In this document: positions 1 through 5,041 of the stretch, one piece after another
Layout: each line of letters starts with the position of its first letter
Numbering within the stretch: the stretch's first letter is position 1
NCBI GenBank assembly: GCA_047615875.1
Contig: JBLHGU010000314.1
Coordinates: 1 to 5,041 of the forward strand
Direction: 5' to 3'
From: JBLHGU01 sp047615875
GTDB taxonomy: Bacteria > Pseudomonadota > Gammaproteobacteria > Arenicellales > CAJQKF01
Length of the DNA stretch: 5,041 nt
Notes under the pieces: generated by a model
The model's database searches: none
Told to the model about the DNA's origin: nothing
The model's input: only the letters and a program-made list of their open reading frames with translations
Position numbers and translations under genes: made by a program

Positions 1-107
1 TTATCCAAACTGCACCCCAGGCAACCCGGCGATTAAGTCTTTCTTGCCCATGAACTAATGACCGTAAAAATTGTTTATAATCTTACACCCTATTCAATCA
101 TAACGAA

Positions 108-896
108 TCAACTCGACAAAAGTGATTCGGTTGCAAGGTTTTCAGGCTTAACCTGACGATATAGACCTACCAGACAACAGAGTATCAGTGAAATGGCGAT
201 TGCGGCGATGGAAAATCGCATCGTGTCCCGTGTTCCCACAAGGGCTATTTCCAATGCCACCCCGGTCTCGTTGGCGACTCGTATTTGAAAGCGCCGGATC
301 GGTTCCATGATCTGCCCTTTGGCCAAATGATATTTATCGCTAAACAGAATCCGAACAGCTTCAGCCGTATTGCCAATTTCCACCAGCGCAAAGGCCTGGC
401 GTTCCAGATCGACCAGGTCGTCGCTACGCGTTTTCGAAGTGGCCAGTAAATCGACCATGTAGGAATCCATTCCAGATTCTCTGAGACGGGTCAACAAAGG
501 AACCCCACCGGTGTTTTCGATATCTTTGAGCAGCCCGATCTGTTCCAGATCCCAATACACGTGTTCATAGCCTTGTGGCCGGTCGGCCCGTCCGTCTCGA
601 ATATCAAGAACAGCCTGGTAACGATTTTTATAACTATCATCGCCTGTCGCCGCGTAGCTGCGGGCGAAACGAGTCAGATCATCGCTGGACTGACGCAATT
701 CATCGGCTAACGACATCAGCGAGGTACGCGCCGCTGTTTTCCTCTCGATGGTATCGAACATGCTGTAAAGGCTGAGCACCGCTATGAGGGCCGCGACCAA
801 CCCTGCCACAGAAGCCAACCAGAAAATAAAATTTGTTCGGTATAACATAGATAGCACCCAATTTTTGATGTGAGTTGGAATTCCCACATGCATCAT
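108..896 (-). CDS. Two-transmembrane sensor protein lacking an output domain
   Basis: Predicted inner-membrane sensor. A first membrane helix lies at about residues 22-47. An extracytoplasmic helical domain of roughly 180 residues follows, then a second helix at about 228-246 and a short tail of about 16 residues. The domain carries the pattern LADELRQSSDDLTRFAR (63-79) and IRDGRADRPQGYEHVYWDL (99-117), which I know from the N-terminal input region of proteobacterial methyl-accepting chemotaxis proteins, sensor kinases and diguanylate cyclases. Those proteins continue into HAMP and an output domain; this one stops, so it is either a truncated receptor or a stand-alone sensing subunit. The start is uncertain. 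ATG at 896 (or 893) has no clear ribosome binding site. ATG at 848 has a GGGTG six bases upstream and begins directly before the first helix, which is more typical. The gene starts 18 bases after the stop of the membrane-protein fragment upstream, so the two were probably co-transcribed. The ligand is unknown. Confidence 0.8.
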   Translation of the reverse strand: MMHVGIPTHIKNWVLSMLYRTNFIFWLASVAGLVAALIAVLSLYSMFDTIERKTAARTSLMSLADELRQSSDDLTRFARSYAATGDDSYKNRYQAVLDIRDGRADRPQGYEHVYWDLEQIGLLKDIENTGGVPLLTRLRESGMDSYMVDLLATSKTRSDDLVDLERQAFALVEIGNTAEAVRILFSDKYHLAKGQIMEPIRRFQIRVANETGVALEIALVGTRDTMRFSIAAIAISLILCCLVGLYRQVKPENLATESLLSS

Positions 897-914
897 TGTC
901 GCATGATCTGAGAA

Positions 915-1718
915 CTAACCAGCAACCGGTGGTTCGTGCTCGCAATGATAGCGGTTAATAATCCAGAGAAAGTTCTCCAGGATAGATGTTTGTCCAAGCC
1001 GGGCAATCAGGCCCTTCTGATACTCCACATTACCAGATTTTTGTAACGTGCGATTGGTCGAAGAATAATTATCCGACTGATTGCGGTATTGCCACATTAG
1101 CTCCTTGACGGCCATTTTGCTTTGATACACTTCCCATACCCTCAGCCAGAATGGCAATAATCCCATCAGGAAAATAATCAGGGTCTTGAGCGATAGGTGG
1201 CTGCCTAATTCGATCCCGAGCAAAAATTTCTTGAAAAATACCAGCGCGACAGTCGCAGCAATCAGCCCCCAGATAACCCACTTTTTGATTCTTTCCAGTT
1301 TCTGGTGGTGTAAGTGTAATTGATGGGTCTTTCGCTGGAAGTAGTTAGCCTGATCCTCTATCCAGAGTCGGCGCACTAAATCAATGCGATCTTCGGCGGT
1401 CGCTGTTTCCGTAGCGGATGAGCCGGCAACAGGATTGGTTGATTGCAGAATATGTCGAATCCAGTTAAACCCGCGAAATTTGTTGATGCCCGTTGTTTCA
1501 AGCAGGGTATGAATATTCGCACCATCACGTGCAGCTGCAAGGTCCAGGAAAAAACGCACCCGCATGGTTTCAGCCAGACATCGATAAACCAGATGCTGTG
1601 TAAACCATTGCCGCTTGCCACCACACTTGTGGAGGTAAACTCCGCCAAAAAATAAAGCGAGATAAGCAACCAGTAATACTGGAACTGCAGAACGCCCGGT
1701 TTCATTGGGTCGAGGCGC
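915..1718 (-). pseudogene. 5'-truncated multi-pass membrane protein, SLOG/SLATT-like C-terminal module
   Basis: The frame is open from 1718 to the TAG at 915-917, but no ATG, GTG or TTG occurs in it before the ATG at 1565. That ATG lies inside a conserved-looking segment (HLVYRCLAETMRVRFFLDL), so the real N-terminus is missing. Visible parts, in order, are a membrane helix (about 1685-1632, VPVLLVAYLALFFGGVYL), the RCLAETMRVRFF helix, a WIRHIL motif, RRLWIEDQANYFQRK, a pair of membrane helices (about residues 96-111 and 126-145 counted from the 1565 ATG), and a terminal ILENFLWIINRYHCEHEPP. This order matches my memory of C-terminal membrane modules in proteins with an N-terminal SLOG-type (LSDAT) nucleotide-sensing domain, thought to act as membrane effectors in defence. 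No SLOG domain is present in the window. The homology ends near 1685-1697, where an antisense transposase remnant begins. Translation from 1565 would give a 216-residue protein with no good ribosome binding site. Family assignment is moderate; truncation is well supported. Confidence 0.6.
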
Positions 1719-2066
1719 CTACCAACGTCGAACTCACCCAAATGGCACACACCATCGCCCACCAGGTTGGCCGCTTTTTGGAGCGGCAGGGGCTACTGGA
1801 AAGGGATGCTGAGAACAGCTATCTGACAGGCGATGAGGCCGACGACGATCCGATGACTCAGCTGCTCGGCTCTTCCATTACCTACTGAATCGCAGTCGGG
1901 TCACAGGCTGGACGCAAGGTGTTCACATTACAAACCCTGCCGGCGGGTGACTTAGAGATACCGTTGGCAAAGTAGCGGGCTTCAGTCTGCATGCAGGCGT
2001 GGCAGCCAAAGCCCATCAGCGCTAAAAGCGGGAACGATTGTGCAGATACATTACCCGGCCCATGCT
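1682..2066 (+). pseudogene. IS91-family transposase remnant (C-terminal part)
   Basis: Recognised by peptide pattern. The first frame gives RFHWVEAPTNVELTQMAH, then HQVGRFLERQGLLERDAENSY, then LLGSSITY, a TGA stop at 1886-1888, and IAVGSQAGRKVFTLQTLPAGD. Intact IS91-type transposases as I know them read ITYRIAVG here, so the stop fits a CGA-to-TGA change. The frame then shifts near 1950-1965 and continues as VGKVAGFSLHAGVAAKAHQR, a TAA stop at 2023-2025, and KRERLCRYITRPM, where similarity ends. IS91-family enzymes are HUH (two-tyrosine) rolling-circle transposases. The zinc-binding N-terminus, HUH motif and catalytic tyrosines are all absent, so this copy is inactive. Its 5' edge (about 1682-1697) is the exact place where the antisense membrane-protein gene is cut, so a rearrangement brought the two fragments together. 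I saw no element terminus at either side. Confidence 0.8.
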
Positions 2067-2309
2067 TCTGGTTTAACTTGTCAGTACCTATGAAATTGTT
2101 ATTTAGACTATATTATCCTCGCTAACGTAATCCTGTTCTGCACCCTGAGATAAACTAGGCACACTTACTTTAGCGATGATGAGAGAGAACAAGCGCAGGT
2201 AATAGCGACACTGCAGCGGTAGGATTGCTGGTATGCCCAGCGGTATGTTTCTCAATAAGTACCCACAGCAAATAAAGTATTTTAATCTCAGCTGATTTAA
2301 AATTAATTG
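2067..2309. other. Intergenic stretch with no recognised gene
   Basis: No coding sequence that I can support lies between the transposase remnant and the next gene. An eight-base direct repeat CAGCGGTA occurs at 2214-2221 and 2238-2245, 24 bases apart. It could be an operator pair or chance. The last 60 bases are AT-rich and could hold the promoter of the downstream gene, but I found no convincing -35/-10 pair. Confidence 0.4.
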
Positions 2310-3362
2310 ATGAGTGAAGAATCGAAGTTAACCACGCAGTACGAAGAGTGGATTGATAAAGTCTATGAGCTAGGCTTCTCGGAGGAAGGTGCATGCGGAC
2401 TCGCGATGATTTATCAGTGGAGCCTTACTCATCAAAATTTAAAAAACCCTAAGTCGAAACCGGAGGATATCATTCCGCTTGGATTTAATTTTGTGTCGGA
2501 GGAGTTGTTTGAAGAGACAATTAATTCATTATCACCAGATGACCTGAAGATGGTTTTCGAAATCATCCGGTTTGCAGCCAAGGCTTTTAATTCTGATGTT
2601 CCAGTGCAAAGAGTTTCTGCTGATGGTGTTGAAACTCACGTGTTTGACTATGAAGATGGAAATGGAAATAGAGATTGGGCGTGTAATGTTGCATTAAGAC
2701 ATAATTTTGATATTTTGTTTGTGTCTATGCTTGGTTGTGCTATTCAGCGCGAAGAGCTAAGAAAGCCGCACATAGCCTTCGTTATGGCTGAGTGTATATC
2801 GCGAATTGCATACCAAGTTGATCCAGCGGGACTTGGACCAATAATGTTTGATTTGATAAGCCACCCAAGCCCGCTTGTAATGGCTTGTGTTGACCATAAA
2901 ATAGTTGCAGACATTCGTAATTATCGCGCTTTCGAGTTAGCACTGACATATATCAATAGTAGTGGGGAAGCTAGTATTGATGAGGTTGTATGGTACGCCT
3001 CGAAAACATACCTATATGCCCAACCACCGTCGGAGCCTGTACAGATTAATGAGGGGCTTGAATTCTATGATCCTGGGGCATTCCTCGAGAAAATCTCTAA
3101 GCCTGTCACTCAATATTTAGGTCAAATTCTTGCATCTAATCCATCGTTGCAAAAAGATGTTTCAGAGAAATATGTATGGCCTGAAAAAAAATCGTTACAC
3201 GAGGTAGTTACTAAGTGTATGGAAGATACGTTTAACGTCGATAAGCTCAGGATGGTGGATGATGGTTGGGATCTACCGACAACGCTTTTGCTGAATGCAA
3301 TGGTACATACCCAGCTTTGCTATGTTTTGATCAGGAGTGGTCTAGGCGTTCGCCTCCACTAA
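2310..3362 (+). CDS. Hypothetical protein of about 350 residues, unrecognised
   Basis: I do not recognise this protein. The ATG at 2310 is preferred over the TTG at 2307 directly before it; neither has a clear Shine-Dalgarno sequence. The product is acidic in its N-terminal half (MSEESKLTTQYEEWIDKV), mostly helical in appearance, and has no signal peptide or convincing membrane helix, so it is probably cytoplasmic. No nucleotide-binding loop, nuclease motif, helix-turn-helix or metal-site cluster stands out. Cysteines are scattered rather than paired. A hydrophobic core segment (about residues 130-210, including NFDILFVSMLGCAIQ and PIMFDLISHPSPLVM) suggests one compact globular domain. Codon usage is visibly more AT-rich than in the caspase-like and sensor genes, which suggests a separate origin. 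Insertion-sequence remnants flank it on both sides. The stop codon sits inside nested inverted repeats, so the last residues (RSGLGVRLH) may not be the ancestral C-terminus. The intact 1.05-kb frame argues that it is a real gene. Confidence 0.7.
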   Translation: MSEESKLTTQYEEWIDKVYELGFSEEGACGLAMIYQWSLTHQNLKNPKSKPEDIIPLGFNFVSEELFEETINSLSPDDLKMVFEIIRFAAKAFNSDVPVQRVSADGVETHVFDYEDGNGNRDWACNVALRHNFDILFVSMLGCAIQREELRKPHIAFVMAECISRIAYQVDPAGLGPIMFDLISHPSPLVMACVDHKIVADIRNYRAFELALTYINSSGEASIDEVVWYASKTYLYAQPPSEPVQINEGLEFYDPGAFLEKISKPVTQYLGQILASNPSLQKDVSEKYVWPEKKSLHEVVTKCMEDTFNVDKLRMVDDGWDLPTTLLLNAMVHTQLCYVLIRSGLGVRLH

Positions 3363-3381
3363 GGAGGAGCTTACATAGCAA
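3317..3381. repeat. Nested inverted repeats around the stop codon of the unknown gene
   Basis: Outer arms are perfect nine-base inverted repeats, TTGCTATGT (3317-3325) and ACATAGCAA (3373-3381). Inside, AGTGG (3336-3340) pairs with CCACT (3356-3360), and AGGCG (3344-3348) pairs with CGCCT (3351-3355), with TCT bulged out on one side. A competing stem is CCTCC (3353-3357) with GGAGG (3363-3367), which puts the TAA stop in its loop. There is no following T run, so a standard intrinsic terminator is not supported. An integron attC was considered because of the bulged two-part stem, but the outer boxes do not match the RYYYAAC/GTTRRRY consensus. Confidence 0.5.
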
Positions 3382-3509
3382 CTAGCGCAATAAACAGGGT
3401 TGCAACAACGATGCTTCCGGTAATGGCATCACAGATGCTGCAGGTGGTTCGTTGTGCGTACTCTGAGTAGTTCATCGTTCTGGCTCTGGTTGCTAGTGTG
3501 GGATGAATT

Positions 3510-3808
3510 ATGACAATGCCTGGCCCCGGAGTCTGCGAACTGGTACTGATGTATCGTGAATTGCATCAGGAACTGATTCCCGATGCAATTCATGACACCT
3601 CACAGTATGCGAACTATCGCATCAGCCGACTCGAGTTCGAGAACGGGGTATGCGCCGATTTAAATCGGTTAAGCAAGCTCAGCGATTCCTGGGCGTTCAT
3701 GCTGTGGTTTATAATCTGTTCAACTTAGGAAGGCATCTGGTTAGTGCCGAACATTATCGAACACTTAGGATAGATTCGTTTAAAGTTTGGAATACAGCAG
3801 TAGCCTGA
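3510..3808 (+). pseudogene. IS6-like DDE transposase remnant (C-terminal part)
   Basis: The sequence reads as the end of an IS6-type transposase only when frames are joined. One frame gives YRELHQELIPDAIHDTSQYAN (about 3552-3614). Another then gives CELSHQPTRVRERGMRRF (about 3608-3661), followed by KSVKQAQRFL, NLFNLGRHLVSAEHYRTLR and a terminal WNTAVA with a TGA at 3806-3808. The HQPTR.RER.MRRFKS..QAQRFL pattern is typical of IS6-related DDE transposases, where it surrounds the last acidic catalytic residue. The expected NNRAE segment is collapsed, which indicates a small deletion and frameshift near 3606-3616. A third frame near 3525-3545 (PRSLRTGTD) may be the decayed remains of the preceding V-T-D region. 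A 72-residue frame from the ATG at 3510 exists but ends in shifted, non-homologous sequence, so I do not call it a separate gene. The copy is inactive; the left part of the element is missing or unrecognisable. Confidence 0.75.
3547..3602. repeat. Long imperfect hairpin inside the transposase remnant
   Basis: The arms 3547-3572 and 3577-3602 pair over 26 positions: 22 Watson-Crick pairs, one G-T and three mismatches (3550/3599, 3553/3596, 3568/3581). The tetraloop is CTGA at 3573-3576. The core is a perfect 11-base inverted repeat, TGAATTGCATC (3557-3567) and GATGCAATTCA (3582-3592). It lies within transposase-derived coding sequence, so it may be coincidental, but its length is unusual. Confidence 0.55.
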
Positions 3809-3835
3809 TGATAATCGGGCGAATTCGGTTTCTTT

Positions 3836-3858
3836 GACTAACTTAAGTTGACAGTGCC
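3836..3858 (-). repeat. Probable right terminal inverted repeat of the IS6-like element
   Basis: Read on the minus strand from 3858, the sequence begins GGCACTGTCAACTTAAGTT. IS6-family ends typically begin GGCACTGTT or close variants, and this site lies 50 bases after the transposase stop, as expected for such compact elements. No matching left copy was found upstream, so the assignment rests on position and on the first eight bases. The ten-base palindrome AACTTAAGTT (3840-3849) overlaps it. Confidence 0.5.
3848..3853 (+). promoter_or_regulatory. Outward TTGACA (-35-like) in the insertion-sequence end
   Basis: A perfect TTGACA faces rightwards towards the caspase-like gene. Outward -35 boxes in IS6-family ends are known to make hybrid promoters (for example IS26). 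At 16-18 bases downstream (3870-3877) I see no good TATAAT match, so a working promoter is not shown. Confidence 0.3.
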
Positions 3859-4005
3859 GCCGTTTGGAAGATTTCGCATAAGTGCGTTGCACTTTCCGGA
3901 ATGGAGATGGGTATAGGAGGAAAATCAGGTATGATGGTGGCGATAATATTTTAGGCTCTGTTTGGTGATGGTGTTACAGACTTTAAATTTGGCAATTTTT
4001 GATCT
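3859..4005. other. Leader region between the IS6-like end and the caspase-like gene
   Basis: Besides the Shine-Dalgarno and seven-residue ORF, this stretch contains ATTTCGCATAA (3871-3881), which resembles one arm of Xer recombination sites but has no matching second arm. It also contains GGCTCTGTT (3954-3962), which resembles an IS6-type end but has no partner. I see no gene in it. Confidence 0.3.
3915..3954 (+). promoter_or_regulatory. Strong Shine-Dalgarno followed by a seven-residue ORF
   Basis: AGGAGG (3915-3920) stands ten bases before an ATG at 3931 that opens a frame of only seven residues (MMVAIIF) ending in TAG at 3952-3954. It is the best ribosome binding site in the window, yet it serves no long gene. 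It could be a short leader peptide upstream of the caspase-like gene, or the orphaned start of a gene lost by rearrangement. The distance to the protease start (about 50-80 bases) would suit translational coupling or a leader, but this is inference. Confidence 0.3.
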
Positions 4006-4068
4006 ATGGGCTTGAGATTACTGACAATCTGGTGTTGTTTTTCAATCAGTTTTTTATATTGCTGGTAA
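4006..4068 (+). other. Signal-peptide start in the frame next to the caspase-like gene
   Basis: The ATG at 4006 opens MGLRLLTIWCCFSISF and then, unshifted, ends LYCW and TAA at 4066-4068. The start has an arginine in the n-region and a good hydrophobic run. A one-base gain, or a -1 shift, at the T run joins it to ILLVTGNAHA-A, a textbook signal-peptidase site at the start of the protease. This suggests that the ancestral protein began here. No clear Shine-Dalgarno precedes it. Confidence 0.5.
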
Positions 4069-5041
4069 CTGGCAATGCCCACGCTGCTCGCATCGCCTTG
4101 GTAGTTGGTAATTCTGACTACGAGGAGAACCCCCTACAGAATCCCCGAAATGATGCCAGGGACATGGCCGCTGCACTGAAAGATCTTGGTTTTAGCGTTC
4201 GGCTGAAAACCAACGTCAATCGGCGTGGTTTTTTGGAGGCTATCCGCAGCTTTGGAGATAGCCTTGGACCTGATGATACTGGCCTGTTCTACTATGCGGG
4301 TCATGCAGTCCAGTCCCGGGAGGCCAACTACCTGATTCCGTTGCAGGCGGATATCCGCAACGAGTCAGATCTGGAATACGAAGCCATCCGTGCCAATCGG
4401 GTGCTGGACTATATGGGTGAAGTTGCCAACAGTCTAAACATTGTGATTCTGGATGCGTGCCGAAACAATCCTTACCGCAGTGCATTTCGCTCTGCATCTC
4501 GTGGCCTGGCCCGTATGACAGGACCAACTGGCTCACTAATTGCCTATTCCACTTCTCCAGGTAGTGTTGCCCAGGATGGCAATGGCAGGAACAGCCCCTA
4601 CACTCGTAATCTGATTAAGGCGATGCAGGAACCTCAGATGCCACTTGAGTTGGTGTTTCGGCAGGTAAGGGTGGGGGTGCAGGAAGACACCAGCGGCCAA
4701 CAAATTCCCTGGGAAAGTTCATCGGTTACTGGCGATTTCTTTTTTAATGCAGCGGTTCCCAAGCAAGAATTGCCTTCCGATGCACTGGCCTGGCAGTCCA
4801 TCGCCGATACAGATAATCCGGATGAATACCAGAAATTTATAAATCAGTATCCGGATAGTATTCTCGTAGCGTATGCAAAAGTAAGACTACACGATATAGG
4901 TGCCGCTCTCGAAGCGAGCCAAACTCGCGAGAAGTCAGAGAAGTTGGCCGAAGAACAAGCACAGCGAGAGCAGGCAGAATTAGAGAAACTGCGAAAGGAA
5001 AGTAAGGAGGAAATCGCACGAAAGAAAGCAGAGATTGCACA
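4032..5041 (+). CDS. Secreted caspase-family (peptidase C14) protease, 3' end beyond window
   Basis: Predicted cysteine protease of the caspase/orthocaspase clan. From GTG 4032, residues 1-18 form a hydrophobic export signal ending NAHA, before ARIALVVGNSDY, the first strand of the p20-like fold. The catalytic His is in LFYYAGHAVQ (codon 4302-4304, about residue 91) and the catalytic Cys is in IVILDACRNNP (codon 4458-4460, about residue 143). Other family marks are LQNPRNDARDMAAALKDLGF, NYLIPLQADI, the LIAYSTSPGSVAQDG loop and SPYTRNLIKAM. After the domain, WQSIADTDNPDEYQKFINQYP (from about residue 254) matches the W..I..S.DP..F..FL..YP repeat common behind such domains. A charged coiled coil (from about residue 295) runs to the window edge. 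The fold ends often carry FGE-sulfatase, Sel1 or similar domains, which are not visible here. The signal implies action in the periplasm or outside the cell. Catalytic residues look intact. GTG 4032 lacks a ribosome binding site and a basic n-region; the ATG at 4006, one frame away, gives a better signal peptide. Confidence 0.85.
   Translation, partial: MLFFNQFFILLVTGNAHAARIALVVGNSDYEENPLQNPRNDARDMAAALKDLGFSVRLKTNVNRRGFLEAIRSFGDSLGPDDTGLFYYAGHAVQSREANYLIPLQADIRNESDLEYEAIRANRVLDYMGEVANSLNIVILDACRNNPYRSAFRSASRGLARMTGPTGSLIAYSTSPGSVAQDGNGRNSPYTRNLIKAMQEPQMPLELVFRQVRVGVQEDTSGQQIPWESSSVTGDFFFNAAVPKQELPSDALAWQSIADTDNPDEYQKFINQYPDSILVAYAKVRLHDIGAALEASQTREKSEKLAEEQAQREQAELEKLRKESKEEIARKKAEIA
4050..4076 (+). 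promoter_or_regulatory. Slippery heptamer T TTT TTA with an adjoining stem-loop
   Basis: In the frame of the 4006 ATG, the bases 4050-4056 read T TTT TTA, the X XXY YYZ form used for -1 ribosomal frameshifting, and a -1 shift leads exactly into the protease frame. A stem-loop follows at 4058-4076: eight pairs (two of them G-U) closing a three-base loop, ATTGCTGG / CTGGCAAT sides. It begins only one base after the heptamer, closer than the usual 5-8-base spacer, which weakens the programmed-frameshift reading. A plain one-base deletion in the homopolymer, or a sequencing error, would look the same. Confidence 0.35.

Noticed and set aside
1..51. Sixteen-residue minus-strand ORF (MGKKDLIAGLPGVQFG) ending at the window edge
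   Set aside because: It is very short, has no ribosome binding site and no recognisable similarity; chance is sufficient.
1376..1762. 128-residue minus-strand frame crossing the membrane-protein/IS91 junction
   Set aside because: It is the wrong frame of the membrane-protein fragment joined to antisense transposase sequence; the residues show no domain logic.
3317..3381. Integron attC site after the unknown gene
   Set aside because: The bulged two-part stem is suggestive, but the outer boxes do not fit RYYYAAC/GTTRRRY and no integrase or cassette series is visible.
3655..3668. Perfect 14-base palindrome CCGATTTAAATCGG as an operator
   Set aside because: It falls on the conserved R-R-F-K-S coding segment of the transposase remnant, so codon content explains it.
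3510..3728. 72-residue ORF as an independent small gene
   Set aside because: Its first half is IS6-type transposase sequence and its second half is the out-of-frame reading of the next transposase segment, so it is part of a pseudogene.
3871..3898. Xer/dif-like recombination site starting ATTTCGCATAA
   Set aside because: Only one arm looks similar; the expected second arm (TTATG-type) after a six-base spacer is absent.
3954..3962. GGCTCTGTT as the left end of another IS6-type element
   Set aside because: It is nine bases long with no transposase to its right and no matching inverted copy.
4240..4536. 98-residue minus-strand ORF opposite the caspase-like domain
   Set aside because: It is a shadow of the protease coding strand, rich in Cys/Pro/His without any motif.
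4837..5040. 67-residue minus-strand ORF opposite the coiled coil
   Set aside because: It is the antisense of charged Glu/Lys codons, which gives artificial Leu/Phe-rich sequence.
1..5041. CRISPR array, tRNA, rRNA or riboswitch
   Set aside because: No regularly spaced direct repeats, cloverleaf, rRNA or recognised riboswitch core was seen on either strand.

Overview
The window looks like accessory DNA from a proteobacterium, with Gammaproteobacteria the best guess. The evidence is the style of the sensor protein, the moderate base composition and the kinds of insertion sequence present. No rRNA, tRNA or core gene fixes the taxon. The region is a mosaic of two antisense membrane-protein genes on the left, one unrecognised gene in the middle, one caspase-like protease gene on the right, and the wreckage of two insertion sequences at the joints between them.

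Left block (about 108-1718, minus strand). The C-terminal part of a multi-pass membrane protein reads towards the left. Its pattern resembles the membrane module found in SLOG/SLATT-type proteins, which are predicted nucleotide-sensing membrane effectors. It is followed 18 bases later by a small two-transmembrane sensor protein. The sensor has the input domain common in proteobacterial chemoreceptors, histidine kinases and diguanylate cyclases, but ends straight after its second membrane helix with no output domain. The membrane-protein gene has lost its 5' part and runs into the remnant of an IS91-family transposase (about 1682-2066, plus strand), which is itself broken by stops and a frameshift.

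Middle block (2310-3362, plus strand). A relatively AT-rich gene encodes a soluble protein of about 350 residues that I do not recognise. Nested inverted repeats straddle its stop codon. Just downstream is the decayed 3' part of an IS6-like DDE transposase (about 3510-3808), spread over several frames. A likely terminal inverted repeat ends at 3858 and carries a perfect TTGACA pointing towards the next gene.

Right block (4006 to the window end, plus strand). A secreted caspase-family (peptidase C14, p20-like) protease has a visible His/Cys pair, a WxxI-type repeat and the beginning of a charged coiled coil; it runs off the window. Its reading frame shows a striking feature. The most natural start, an ATG at 4006 with a good signal-peptide beginning, lies one frame away from the protease. 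The two frames meet at a T TTT TTA run, the exact form of a -1 slippery heptamer. A GTG at 4032 offers an unshifted alternative.

I see no complete multi-gene system. The fragments (SLOG/SLATT-like membrane effector, orphan sensor, unknown gene, caspase-like protease) fit a worn-down defence or signalling island, but functional links between the genes are inference only.
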